From positions 256,001-320,000 of the forward strand of contig CALNXK010000181.1 of NCBI GenBank assembly GCA_942486035.1: a stretch of 64,000 nucleotides of DNA. Reading direction: 5' to 3'. The translations under genes and the position numbers were made by a program. Positions 43,311 to 55,200 of the stretch are shown in pieces (position 1 is the first letter of the stretch; every line of letters starts with the position of its first letter). This stretch comes from Porites lobata. Its lineage: Eukaryota > Cnidaria > Anthozoa > Scleractinia > Poritidae. The notes under the pieces were generated by a model. The model ran no database searches. It saw nothing but the letters and a program-made list of their open reading frames with translations, and was not told the origin of the DNA.

Positions 43311-43977
43311 TTAAGGTGCCTTACTACAGGTTACAACTATTGACTTTTTCAAATTGGAACATTTTTATCAACTCAAGGTCTCTTCCGAACTTTTTATCAC
43401 TGCAATTGATGTAAACATTTTATTGTGCAGTATAACGCGAAATATGGTGACCGAGGGCCCAAAAGAGGACTGGAAACTTTATAGGCTTTTTCTTAAAAAC
43501 TAGGTGTACCACCCCACCTGAAAATTTCAGCATTTATTTTGTACTTACAAATAATTGTTTTTAGAGAGACAGAAAGAAAACCTATAGACAGCATTTTTGC
43601 AAAAGCCAAAAATGCGGAATTTTGTCTCTATTTATAATAATTAAAAACCTGTCCACTGAATTTGTTTACAAAAATGTTTATTGTGTCATCTTTATGTTCC
43701 CTAAAAATCCTCAAAATTTGAAGCCAGGTCGTACACTAGTTCTTAAGGAAAAAGAACTTAGAGGTCTAGTTTCCACTCCCCTTTTTGGGTTCTCGGTCAC
43801 TATATTTCTCATTAAACTTGGCAATAAAATGTTTTTAACAGGTAAAATGATAATTTACGTCAATTGCAGTGATTAATAGTTCAGTAGAGGGCCATACAGG
43901 GCCTGTGGTTGGTAGAAATTTTCAACTTTGAAAAAGGCAATAGTTTTCATCTTAAAACTGTAAATAAGCCACCTTAA
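43311..43977. mobile_element. TTAA-flanked inverted-repeat element, 659 bp, unit D only
   Basis: TTAA at 43311-43314 and 43974-43977. Ends GGTGCCTTACTAC and (reverse complement) GGTGGCTTATTTAC; AACTATTGACTTTTTC and GAAAAAGGCAATAGTT pair further in. No protein. piggyBac- or Kolobok-like by its target. Confidence 0.7.
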
Positions 43978-44149
43978 ATTATTTAATAAAATGCCCACAA
44001 CGGAAAAAGAGCCAAGGAAATTCCCCCAGGGTGGAAAAGTTATCTCACATGCCATCTTGGAGAGTGGGGAGGACCTGAGAATGAGCAATGGGTGGGCTGC
44101 CATCTTGGAAAATACCCAGAGGTCATTTTAACGAACTTCTTGCACCATG

Positions 44150-44395
44150 TAAGGGAATCCCTGACAGTCTTGGATTCCGCATTCCAGGCAATAGATTCTG
44201 GATTCTTTGTCAGTGGAACTTACATATAGATTTCAAACATTGGTGGGGTTCCCGATTCCTTGAGGTGTATTTTGGACTTCAAGGCCCAAAATCCAAATTC
44301 CATCAACAAAATATTCCTGGACTCTGGATTCCACAAGCAACATTTTCCTTGATTCCAGATTCCCTCACAAGAACGAAGTCCCTGGGGGGGGGAAG
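44150..44395. repeat. Degenerate GGATTCC-type repeat
   Basis: Counterpart of 30780-31020 in unit C, with words TTGGATTCC, AGATTCTGGATTC and GATTCCAGATTCCC. Old interspersed repeat. Confidence 0.6.
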
Positions 44396-44696
44396 GGTAC
44401 GTTAGGATTTTCTGGGTGGGGATGTGCCGCTGCGAACCTGGAACCCTTAACCTACACCAGAGCTAGTTCAACTGAATTTTGCTACCCTATTCTAGAGTAT
44501 ACTCCCCAAATCCCCCCTATCCTAGAGTAGCTGTTTTCCAGAAACTACTGAGGTCACTAGCACAGTCTAGCCAAAACAAAACCTTATACCACAATCCCTA
44601 GTCTAGATAAAATCTTCAACCAACTGATCAGTTCCTGAAAAATGATAACCTTACTCTCCTAGAGTAAACTGCTTGAAAACCATACCCTTTACAGCG

Positions 44697-44734
<38 letters not shown>

Positions 44735-45035
44735 ACCCCGGGACGAAGTTACATACCCATCAGCCCAGTTACCGGGTGGTATTTAAAACAACAGCTATTT
44801 TGTCCCTCAGCATTGAGAAGAAGTATTCGTAAAAAACCTCATTTATATCTACTTACATGTTTTTACTTGATGAAGTTTTCGATATAGTAAAAGGATTGCT
44901 ACGGCCCTGTAGATTTGCTAGTATACTCCAAAATGTCAAATTAAATGAAATTCTGGACGTAATGGCACCGCTTTTGCAAGGCTAGAAATTTTTGAATAAA
45001 GGTTAAATAAAAGTTGAACCTATACACGTACCTCT

Positions 45036-45560
45036 TGCTCTTGATGTCATCTTGTATGCGTTTCAACAAAGATGGCGCCTATAATTTTCCATGGTTTCCC
45101 ATGCTCCTTTGTTTCTTCTTAAAATCCCTCATTCCCAGCTCCCATCGTATTTATTCGATTAAACGCCGTGGCGTTTAAAAAATTCTTAGCCCTTCCAATG
45201 CAGAGTTATTAAATTTCAAAATCAAATCTCATAAATTACTGACTGACAACAATTACGACAAATTATTTGAAATCAAGTTCCAATGTCTGGCTCTTTTGCT
45301 CTGACGGATAGAATAGCTATGGTTTATTCTCGTTTAATCCTTGAATAAACGCCGCATTTTTGTAAGGGCGTCATTTATAAGGATTTTTTTAAACTACCAC
45401 GTTTTAAAATCGAAGGCTGCATTTAATCGAGTATAGACAGAATCCCCAGGTAGTAAAACAAAATCAATCTTAGCCAACGGAAAGTTCGTCGAAGATATCA
45501 GTGGTAGATTCTACTACCCCGGGTTAGTCTGGCAGCATTTGTGCTCTCATGGGAAGTTCG
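45036..45560. repeat. Partial unit E (start of a further unit)
   Basis: The stretch with AAAGATGGCG, CCATGCTCCTTTGTTTCTTCTTAA and CTCATTCCCAGCTCCCATCG repeats the A/B and B/C junctions (10180-10290, 20860-20970). Similarity continues through the CGCCGCATTTT and AATCTTAGCCAACGGAAAGTT motifs to about 45500, then stops. No zinc-finger gene follows to its right. Confidence 0.65.
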
Positions 45561-46681
45561 TGCTGAAAGAAAATTCTTGTTGCCAGTTTTGTAGCCCGCA
45601 CCGAGGCTTTTCAGAGGGGGGGGGGTCAAAAAATTAGTCTAACAGACTATGCATGAATACTAGGTTGGGGAATAAAATGTCTTAAAACTTTACAAACTGT
45701 GGATAAAATGACACCAAAATAACAGCAGTTGTAAAACTCGATGTTGTCAGTTTTTTCCATAGCCAATGGGACTCTTCACTAGTGACGTAACGAAGCTAGC
45801 ATGAAAACGAGGCTGAGAAATAAAACTTCTTATACCTTTATTAACTGTGGATAAAACGAAACCAAAATAACAGGAGACATACAACTCAATGTTTCCAGTG
45901 TTAGCCTAAGCCAATGGGATACGACACTAGTCACGTGAAGAATCTAGCATAAAACGAGGCTGCGATATAAAGCTTCTTATAGTTCTTTTAACTGTGAATA
46001 AACCAAAACCAAAATAACGGGGATATAAAACGCACTGTTGTGAGTGTTTGCCTAAGCCAGTGGGACGCTGCCACTAGTCTCGTCACAAAGCTAGCATGAA
46101 AACGAGGCTGAGCAATAAAAACGTATTTTAGTATTTATTCAAAATATTTCCCCGATTCTGATTGGCTAAAAGCACAGGTGGTGGGAGAGACGTTCCCATC
46201 AACTTCGTACCACTCTACGATAACCCGTTGAGCCCCCTAATATAAACATACAAATTCTCCAAACCGATTTCTATACATTTCCTTTAAGAACTAGTTGGGA
46301 GAATTTGATAAAAGATCACGGGTTTTTTTATTTGTGATCATTTTATTAATTCTCTTGGACTTTGCTCTTGACAATATATGGATATCGTTCGGAGAATGTT
46401 GGTCACCATTGGGACTTAAAGGGTTAAGAAGGGGTATGGAGGCTAGTACTATTTAAAAAAAACCGTATCGTACAAGAACAAGATATCGCAGCTTCAAAAA
46501 CAAACGCTATACCAAGGTACATAACAAGGAGCACCCACTCTACCCGCTTTTGGGGCTTAGTTTCCTGGGTGGTAGAAGGCACTGACAGGGGCAAAATGAT
46601 TTTAGACCATAAAATGTTTCGTAACAGAAGTAACCTTATATCGTCCCAGTTCTTAATGGTGCGTCGAGTGTTAAAGTGATC
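45561..46681. other. Intergenic, tandem repeat and unique sequence
   Basis: Contains the 148-bp tandem repeat, then unique AT-rich sequence with a decayed piggyBac-like MITE end (..GGACTTAAAGGGTTAAG at 46411-46428). No gene. Confidence 0.5.
45661..46128. repeat. 148-bp tandem repeat, ~3.1 copies
   Basis: The words AACTGTG.ATAAA, ACCAAAATAAC, CCAATGGGA, CACTAGT and AGCATGAAAACGAGGCTG recur with spacing 147-148 bases (GAGGC at 45809, 45956, 46104). Confidence 0.85.
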
Positions 46682-46825
46682 TTAAGGTGATGTTACACAA
46701 CGATTTTTAGTGCGGCACATCGTTGCAACATTGTTTTGAATAGTTACAACATTCTTCCAACATTGCAACGCTGTTTTGCGCTAAAAAAACGTCATTACTT
46801 ATCGTACCGTGTAACATCACCCTTA
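46682..46825. mobile_element. Small MITE, 138 bp, TTA target
   Basis: TTA-AGGTGATGTTACACAACG ... GTGTAACATCACCC-TTA. The interior has repeated CAACATT and ACAACATTG words. The 3-bp TTA target suggests Harbinger. Confidence 0.75.
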
Positions 46826-48195
46826 TGGTTTGCGCTCGGTTCTGACGAAACTACGCAAACCATATTTATATCCTCTAAAATAAACCGGAATTATTCCTGG
46901 CATTCTTGCAAAATTTTTTGACATTTCAAGAACAAGAAAAAAATCCCTGACTTTTCATAGACGCTGGCGGGTTGGGCTGCAACAATGCATCGGTAGCCTG
47001 CGAATACAACAGTCTCCCTCGATTCGGCCCGAAAAAGTTCATACTGATGACGAATATTTGTCCGCAATTTGGTTAATGAGCGCTGATTGGTCAATGTAGT
47101 AATTCTATTCTTTTGGTTATTGTTCACTAATGACAGACAAAAAAGACGAAAGGCCACAAAAATTAAATGCAAACGCCGGCCATTATGCGTGGAATATACC
47201 CTTTACAAGAATAATGTAAGTTTTTTCGTTCGCAGAACTCAGAACTTTACAACAATAGACCAGGGGAAACGTAGATTCGAACAATTTGACATCGAGAACC
47301 CCATCATTACCAGATTAATTATGTAAACATTGCATAGTTGTGGCCCTAACTGTTAAGTGGTCATAACCAACAACTCGCTAGGAAATTGCAACGTTGTTAA
47401 CTGTAGCGTAACTAGTTAGAGGCACGCGTCATTCGGCCTTGCTAAGTGTTAGAAAAGCACTACAAGTTTAAAACAAATGAAACTGTTTATTACTTCCCTT
47501 CCCCTCCCCTGCATGAATTTGCAACACCTCTCGGCAAATACTACGGGACTAAAATGGCCACTGTTTCTACAACTCAATTATGGCTTAACTCATTCACAAA
47601 TTAAAAAGTGCCCGAATACCCCACTTATACATCTCCCATAATGCACATTATTTGCCCCCAAAACTTTGTATAAGCATTGTTTTCAATATCTCTTGGGACA
47701 GCTGTAATACCAAAAAGAAATGAAAAACAAAGGTTATGCAAAATTTGGGGGGGGGGGAGGGGCAAATAAGGTGCATTATCGGAGATGTGCAAGTGGCGTA
47801 TAGGAACTAAATTCCCTCCACACAGTTTTCTCTCTTGGCAAAGGCCTGCTGTCCACACTTCATTAGATAGATGGATGGAAGAAACACGGAAGTTTTAAGA
47901 AGTGTAATTTGCAACAATACGCTCCAGTGAGGTTTAGTATTCGCGAGATATCAGCCTTTTTTTTCCTTTCCCCAGTTACAGTTCCAGAACTCTTTGCGAA
48001 AGTTAACCCTGCCCAGTTTCCTTAGTTCCGAGTTAACTTTCGCAAAGACTTGTGGTTACTGGGGTCAGGAAAGGTAATGGCTGATGTCTGACCAGCGCGT
48101 CCCCAGTAACGCTGCCAGCAGTTTTTTGTGAAAATTAACTCGGCTTAATGCCCCCTCGTATCTAAAGTGGCGCATTCAGCAGGTCGTATAATCAT
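46826..48195. other. Intergenic, no gene seen
   Basis: Mostly unique sequence. There is a hairpin at 47980-48065 (CTTTGCGAAAGTTAACCC paired with GTTAACTTTCGCAAAG, bounded by CCCAGTTAC and GTTACTGGGG) and a G9 run at 47748. Confidence 0.5.
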
Positions 48196-48201
48196 TTTAT
48201 T
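48196..48201 (-). terminator. Possible polyadenylation signal of the ankyrin gene
   Basis: AATAAA on the minus strand (context CAATAAAATG), 765 bases past the stop codon. The first canonical signal I found downstream; no transcript end is known. Confidence 0.3.
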
Positions 48202-48554
48202 GTATGTCAGGCGTTTTAACTTGAGACACTTTCACGTCGCTTTACCGGTGGACGGCAAAATCGACGAGAAAAGCTATGAGTGGACGCGAAAAGGTACAAA
48301 CGTTTTCAAAAGAAAACGGACAAGTGTTTAGTCAGCTCAAAGCCTAGTATGAAAACAGCGACAAAACGGGATAGGCAAAAGAGAGCTCTGCTTAAAAAAA
48401 AACTCACAAAAGAGCACATATTTGCGTGTCTTTGTCTGTCATTCAAGAATATTTAAAGGTTGCACGGCTTGCTTTTTCACTGATGCGTGGTAGTTATTCG
48501 CATCGTCTACGGTTACAAAGCACATTTTACATATTGTTGATTCGTCCTGGTCTC

Positions 48555-48815
48555 AGTACTGTTAACCTACGTGCAAACGAACGCAACAACTCCCGAAAAT
48601 GTTGGGAGTTGTTAGCCAAAAATGCTGCGTTCGTTTACACGGGGCTAAAAGTTTGACCGGTTTCAAGCGTTGCGCAACAACTGCCAACAACACGCAATAC
48701 TATAACATGCAACAGGGTGTACAAACGGACGCAACATGTAACATCCAACAATGCTAGGAGTTGTTGGCCAACAATGTTGCGTCCGTTTGCACAGGGCTTT
48801 AAACATCCGAACGTC
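48555..48815. repeat. Interspersed inverted-repeat element(s) with CAACAACTCC words
   Basis: GCAAACGAACGCAACAACTCC..GGGAGTTGTTAGCC and ACAAACGGACGCAAC..GGAGTTGTTGGCC..GCGTCCGTTTGCAC are two head-to-head hairpin-forming copies. A relative is at 50380-50450 (GCAAATGGACGCACC..GGGAGTTGTTGCGCCCATTTGC). Short MITE family. They may lie in the 3'UTR or flank of the ankyrin gene. Confidence 0.55.
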
Positions 48816-48965
48816 ATTTCTGACCGGGCTGAACACCAATTATAAAAAGACATCCCCTGAGCGCACTGTACATTTCTCGTTAAGAGATGAAATTCTTCTC
48901 AGTAATTAGAATTCAATATAAAACGTTCCTAGATTGAGTAAAAATTGCAGACCCGTGAAACCTTG

Positions 48966-49248
48966 TCACACTGTAGCATTATGTGTAGGCGTAGCAAAGT
49001 CTATACCGTCCTCTTCATCGGAATGGTCTTCTGAGTTATCTAGACGCGCAGACGTAGCCAAAGGAGACCCTAAGCTCGGTACCATAGCAACCAGAATCAG
49101 GGCCAAACAGTCGGCTACTTGAGGGTTGGGGGCACAAGCGAGAGCGGGATTATGACCGTCCTCATCCTCGGTCAGTAAATTGGCGCCTCTGGCTATTAGC
49201 TCCTGGACAACTGGTACCAGACCGTTTCGTGCGGATAAGTGTAAAGGC
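48966..49248 (-). CDS. Ankyrin gene, terminal coding exon
   Basis: Encodes PLHLSARNGLVPVVQELIAR, then LLTEDEDGHNPALACAPN and VADCLALILVAMVPSLGSPL, and an acidic tail ending THNATV with TGA at 48966-48968. The tail after VAMVPS is not alignable with vertebrates. Acceptor CAACAG|GC. Confidence 0.92.
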
Positions 49249-52200
49249 CTGTTGAAGCAAAAGCGAGGGAGCCGCTTTGAAATTTTACCGCTGTGTAAAA
49301 ATGGTACATGTCTAATATGCTATGCAGCTTACGACAGAGGTTCGCCCTCTGTTCAACGTAGCACACTTTTGTCCACCCACAATAAACAACAGCATTAAGC
49401 AAAGCAAAGGCACAGTTCGGCTAGGTCAGTGGAGCAAATCCACGTTAAGTCACTGTAAGTACTCGTATGCTCTGTTTGCAGTTAACCCACTATTAAGGTT
49501 AACAGATATTCAAACAACTTGGCACTAAAAGGCATATTTAACAATTCCAAACTTCGTTACTGATCGTGTTTAATCACAAACTTGATTTACTGAAATTTCC
49601 GTTTTGCGCATTGGTTCGTAAGTAAACGAATAAGCAACAAGAGCAAGATGCGAGGAGCAAGCGTCTCTATCGCTGGTAGGGAGGGAGGCTTCTCTTACCG
49701 AAGCTGTCGCTGTCTACTTACGTTTGAAGAGCGTTATTTGCCAAACTGAGAAAGCCATCCTCCATTTTGTCCAGGATCAAAAGAGCACAGGCCGCGTTAC
49801 CCTGAAGCGGAACATGAGCATTTATTAATGACGTTGTTGTAAACTTAGCAGCTTAGCAGACCAAACCCACCTTTCTGTTTGGTGGTATTTTCATGAAAGA
49901 CAACTTAATCGAGAAAGAAAATTCAAGATTAGAAACAAAACCACCCCATGTACAAATGTATAGAAACTGAAGTTATGAGTTAAAGTTAACTTCAAGGATT
50001 CGTTAAGTCAGCATTTTCGCAGTCAAAATATGCGCGCTTTCAGTGTCATATTTTAGAACCCTTGAAATTCGAATTTGGAGCTGGTAAATGATTCCTCGCG
50101 CTAGGAAAAAACGATCGTATCACAGGGCCTTAAGGTCTGAAGTCCCGTAAAAGCTGCTACTTCCATGGGGTCAAAAGGGAAACTAGTCGTTTCGATACAA
50201 AGTCATTTATACGCATGGTCGTTTCAAAACGAACTCAAGCAGTGAAACTGCACATAAATTTCGTTTACTTTAAGTATAGTTTGGGGGTGAACAAGAAGCA
50301 TTTTGGGTGAATATTCTTCGTTCTTTAAGGAAAGTACGCGAGGTGTTGCGCAAAGTTTGAAACCGGTCCAACTTTAAGCTACGAGCAAATGGACGCACCG
50401 TTGGCCCAAAAATGTTGGGAGTTGTTGCGCCCATTTGCACGTAGCTTAACAAATGGATAATTCCTCATTGACGGTTAATCTGTCTTCAAATTTGAACCTA
50501 GACGGAAACGAAGACGGATTTCTGTTCAGTTTTGACTAGTACCTATTCTTTCCCTTCCTTGAAACAAAAAATCCCTCTAAAATTTGTCCCACGAATTAGT
50601 GGCCTGACAGATAATCCGTCTCTAGAATAAATTTGGAAAATGAAGGCTACACACACGCTCTCTCCTCCGCCGCAGAGGCTGCCGCTGGGTATCTCGTGCC
50701 AATAAAAGTAGCAATGATTGAAAAATTGAAAGCGCGCGGGGGACGATGGGAAGGGCGAAAAGGCGGGAATCTCTCCTATCTCTTCCTCCTTCCCACTGTG
50801 CCCCGCACGCTTTCTTTTTCTTTCTCCCCAGCCTCCCTACAACGCAAAGAGGCCTCTGCGGAGAAGAGAGCCACACAAGCGTAAAAAAGTTCCCGTCACA
50901 GAATTTTTCTCACCTGGCTACAAGCGACGTGTAAGGCGGCATTTTTATTGTTATCAGCTACATTTATGTCCGCTCCACCATCGCCAACAAGAAATTCTGC
51001 AAAGGAAAGAGAATATTAATTTGCAACAAACATGAATGAGCTTGAATAGACCCCTACGCGAATTTGTTTCCTTTTGACAAACGGTTGTTAGCGAAAATCC
51101 ATCAACAGGCTGGAAAGAACGCCTTAAAATCAGTAAAGGTGCCAAGTTTGAATGTGATTTGTTCAGAAGTTACAGTCCCGCAAAATGGCGGAATTTTACA
51201 TACGTTTCACTGGATGAAAACACGGATATGCACAAATTTCCTCTTTGCAAGTATGTCGCAAATTTGGAAAAACTGAGGAGTAAATCTGGGGCAAATGCCA
51301 CATCCGCCTAGTAATTTACACCCCCTGGTATGCAAATGTGGCCTTTACCATCTTTGTCCCAGATTTACTCCTCCGCTTCTAAAAAAATAATTTGCGACAT
51401 ATGTGCAAGGATCAAATCTGTGCAAATCCATTGTTTCGTCCAAGGTTTGTATCGTGGGGGAAGGGGGGCAAGCCCGTGCCCCCACCCCCCCTCCCCACCA
51501 CACAAACGTCTGTAGATTTCGCCAATTAGTAGTGCAATAACCTTCTTTGGACCTACTACCACCCTAAACTAGGTAAGTTACTTTCTTTTAAGGCCGTCTT
51601 TCCAGAAGTGTCGATGGGTATTCACTTACTGCACTTTATCAGAAGTGGAAAAACCGTGGAAGAGTTTATTCATGAAAGCGTAGTTTGTTTGTAAGAAATA
51701 AACAAGTAAGTTTTCCATTCTTAGCGTTTAGAATGTTCAATCCGTATTTTGGGGCGGTTTTGTTTTTGGTTTTTTTTTTTTTTTGGGGGGGGGATAGCAC
51801 CACAACTCATTTACCAACTTCTTCCTCAGAATTGCGGCTGAAACGATCTGTTTAAAGAGTTGCTACTGTCCTAGCTGTCTATCGGTCCTATCTATCATTG
51901 TCTATCACGCGAAAGATAAACCGTACGTTAGTCCATTAGATTGCAGAATTCGCCTAGAGGGTTTCTATAAAAATAATAAAAGGAAAGCTCGGAGGAGCAG
52001 AATCTATGAGGGAACATATGAGTTTAGACAGCACGGAAAGTTGAAGCTAGTAGATTAGCCATATTCTCTCACCGAATGCTGTTTCTTGTTCTTGTTCCCT
52101 GACTTGAGCCAACTTACCTACAGCGCCAGCATGCCCATTGTCAGCGGCCATAATGAGAGGTGTTCTACCACTCTGATCCACGGCGTCAACATTTCCTCCT

Positions 52201-55200
52201 CTGGACAGAAGAAGCTGAAGACATTCTACCTGATCATTAAATGCTGCGGCGTGTAAGGGTGATCTGTAACCATCAAGAGAAAAAAAAATGGGATGTCTAA
52301 GACTAACTTTGATTTCAACGCCTGGTTTGTTCCCTGCATTCCGTTAAATGTTATTCTATCAAGAATGTCTTCGGGTTTTTTTATACTGCGGTGTTTGCAC
52401 CATGCCGACGCATCTTTGGCTGAAGACCAAAGCCACAGGTGGCGACTTGATCGAAAACGGAAGCCGCGCATGATAAGTCTGTGGCACCAAGGGTAAGACT
52501 CAACCGACTACAACCAAATTTAAGCCAAAACTGAAATAAGGTAAAAAAAAAAAAAAACAGACCCTTTGGTTGTGCATTTCCCCTCGTCGAATATATAAGG
52601 GTGTAGCCATGGAACGTAAACAAGGACATTACAACAAAGAAGCTTTTTAACTTTAACCTGAAAGAAGTAAAGTGCGATTCCATGTCATTTGGGAGCTTAA
52701 GCAAAGACCTTTTTGAGCGACGCACGTTAAACGGAAGTGTGGTCTTCTTCCTTTTACTGTGCCTTTACGTGAGTAAATTTGTATTACTAAGTGTCTTAAC
52801 TCATAAAGAGAAGACACCTGAGAATTATGGGAAAACCACTGCCCGAGAATGCAAAAAGTCTACTTCCGCTTGACGTTCGTCACTCAAAACAGCTCATATT
52901 GCCCACCTGTCTTTTTTATCACACATGTTGACTATTTCATCTCCTAGCGTATCTAGCAACATTTCTGCACAGGATTCGTAGTCGTTTATCCTAAAAAAAA
53001 GGGAAAATAGAATTGTATCTAGATGGTAGCTTTCTTTTAGTTCAGTTTCTACTCAACCTTGTACCCGGATAGCATCCCACGCAGACGTTCTTAGGGAGTC
53101 GCCACGCATCATGTACCCGGATATTGTCACTGCGCGGTGTTACATTTCCAATAACTGGCTAGCCTGTTCCAGGCGTTCAGATAGTAGAGCGCGGCGGTAA
53201 GTGGGGAGCGAGTTAAGTTGTACACCGGGAAAACGGGGGGGGGGGCAAGAGCGAGAGAGTCTCCCCTCGTTTTTTTTTTTTTTCTTCGTGAATTTTTCTC
53301 CCGCGCTCTACTATCTGAACGCCTGGAACAGGCTAATAACTGGAAAATCATTCATTCTGGCGTAAGAAATGAAAAAAAGATGTGTTCAGAACTAGACTGT
53401 TCACAGTCCCCTATTTTCGCGTAAGATCGTCGAGATCGAGCGCTTTGCGTTACGGGCTGCCATCTTGCATGAGTGTCAAAACCACTTAGGGGGCATGGGG
53501 CGGTTTGAGAGGAAGCGAGAAACATTTCCCCCTAGAGCTATAATCCCAGGCGCCCGCCCCTAGGTACATTTGAAAATCAAGATGGCCGCCATCAATGGTA
53601 TGACGCGCATAATCTCGACGATCTCACGGAAAAATAGGGGACTGTGAACAGTCTAATTCAGAACAGAACCGGCAAACTCAACCTTCAAATTATGGCGCCG
53701 TTACTGGAACTGGCATCCAGCCCACGAGGTGGGGGAAAGCAAGTGCTCTCGCCACAGCACCAAATAATATTGTAAAGCAAACTAAAGGCAATCCTTTTTG
53801 CATCCCGTGATTGGCCAAATATGCCGGACAAATGAGGTGCTTGTTTCAGTTTCATTCGCAAACACAGATAAGTAATTTGGGACAGAGACACCAGGTAAAT
53901 TCCATTCAAGAGAAGAGTCAATACTTACACAGCGCAGTGAAGTGGCGTAAATGGATTGCCATCAAACGCCTTGGAATTGTCTCCCTAAAGATAAATACAG
54001 AATATTTCCTTTCAGAAATAACAGATTAACAGTGCGACAATCAGTGAGCCCAAGCAATGCATCGTGGGGCCAAACCCACTTTTGAGTGCGATCCACACTA
54101 TAATTATAATTTAATAACATGCAATACAACGGGAATCGAGCCAAGGGCCTTCCAAAATACTGGTCATGGGTTTGAATCTCATTAGGAACTCGGAATTTTC
54201 TTTTTCCGAGTTGGACCGTGACATTATCGTTCGTTCGTTCGTTCGTTCGCGTTCGGTCGGTCGGAATGAAATCAAAAGTTGACCAGTGTCTAGAACTACT
54301 TGGAAGTTGGTTCGTACAAGAAGTTAACTGGAGTACTTATGCTTGCAGTTGCCAGCACAGGGACTTGCTATTGAAACTGAGTCGGTTCACAGGGATTTCC
54401 GCATCATATAAAAGAGTCCCCTAACCCTTGGCTTTAAGCTCCTTGTATTAAAATAATATCAGAGCTTTATGAATCAAAGTAATCATGAATATTAATGACA
54501 TGGCCAAAAGAACAAATTTACAGGGGACAGTTTCCTCCTACTACTTCTAAAGGAAATGAATAGGGTAAACAAATGAGAATTTAAATGTTGACAGTACAGT
54601 CCCCCCGCCCCCCGTACAAACTGTAACAAAATGAACACACAGATGAGAACGTATTTCGTACCTCTAACAAGATATCCACGCAAGTATCATGACCTGTCAA
54701 TGAAACAACATTAAGAAATATACCTCTTAGAAGCAGTTCATTTATTAGCAAAGACAGCAAAATAGGCAATACGCTGGCCCACACAGCGACTGACACTGGT
54801 TGGTGCTGCAAATGGCACTCAATGGGTATATTTTAAGATTGTTATCGCTTCTTTTACTGGCTATTACAAGGTTGCGTAGAAAACTGGACCAAATTTCTCC
54901 CCCAAAACAGTCCGAGAGTGCAATTCAACACAACACCGACCCAGCGTCGAACGCAGCCTCAAAATGGCTAATACTAGTCAAACTAACGGTAAGTTTGAGT
55001 TTTACTTATCCTGGAAGTATCCCTGCATGTACAGTACAGGGAAAACCCCGTATACAAAACAAGCAAAGAATCAGTGCATTGTAAACGTACTGAATCCTAA
55101 AAAAATGTATTGTGCCGTGGCGGATTCAGTGGCCGCCTGCTTACCAGACCCTAAAGTAAGAGGGGGCTCGTCCTCAAAAATTATATTTGGAGTCCCTGCG

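Larger units (their letters stand above)
31636..45035. repeat. Segmental duplication unit D (carries ZNF4, most diverged)
   Basis: Fourth unit. 31640-32560 aligns with the first 600 bases of A. 37620-39480 and 40740-41055 align with the later body of A-C, and 42390-45000 with the flank of C. It is enlarged by a LINE-rich segment (about 33300-37620) and two TTAA-flanked elements. Confidence 0.75.

Noticed and set aside
45036..45140. Unit E donor-bearing segment as first exon of ZNF4
   Set aside because: The ATG frames there either stop or fail to join in frame to the acceptor-like site before ZNF4, and ZNF4 has its own ATG.
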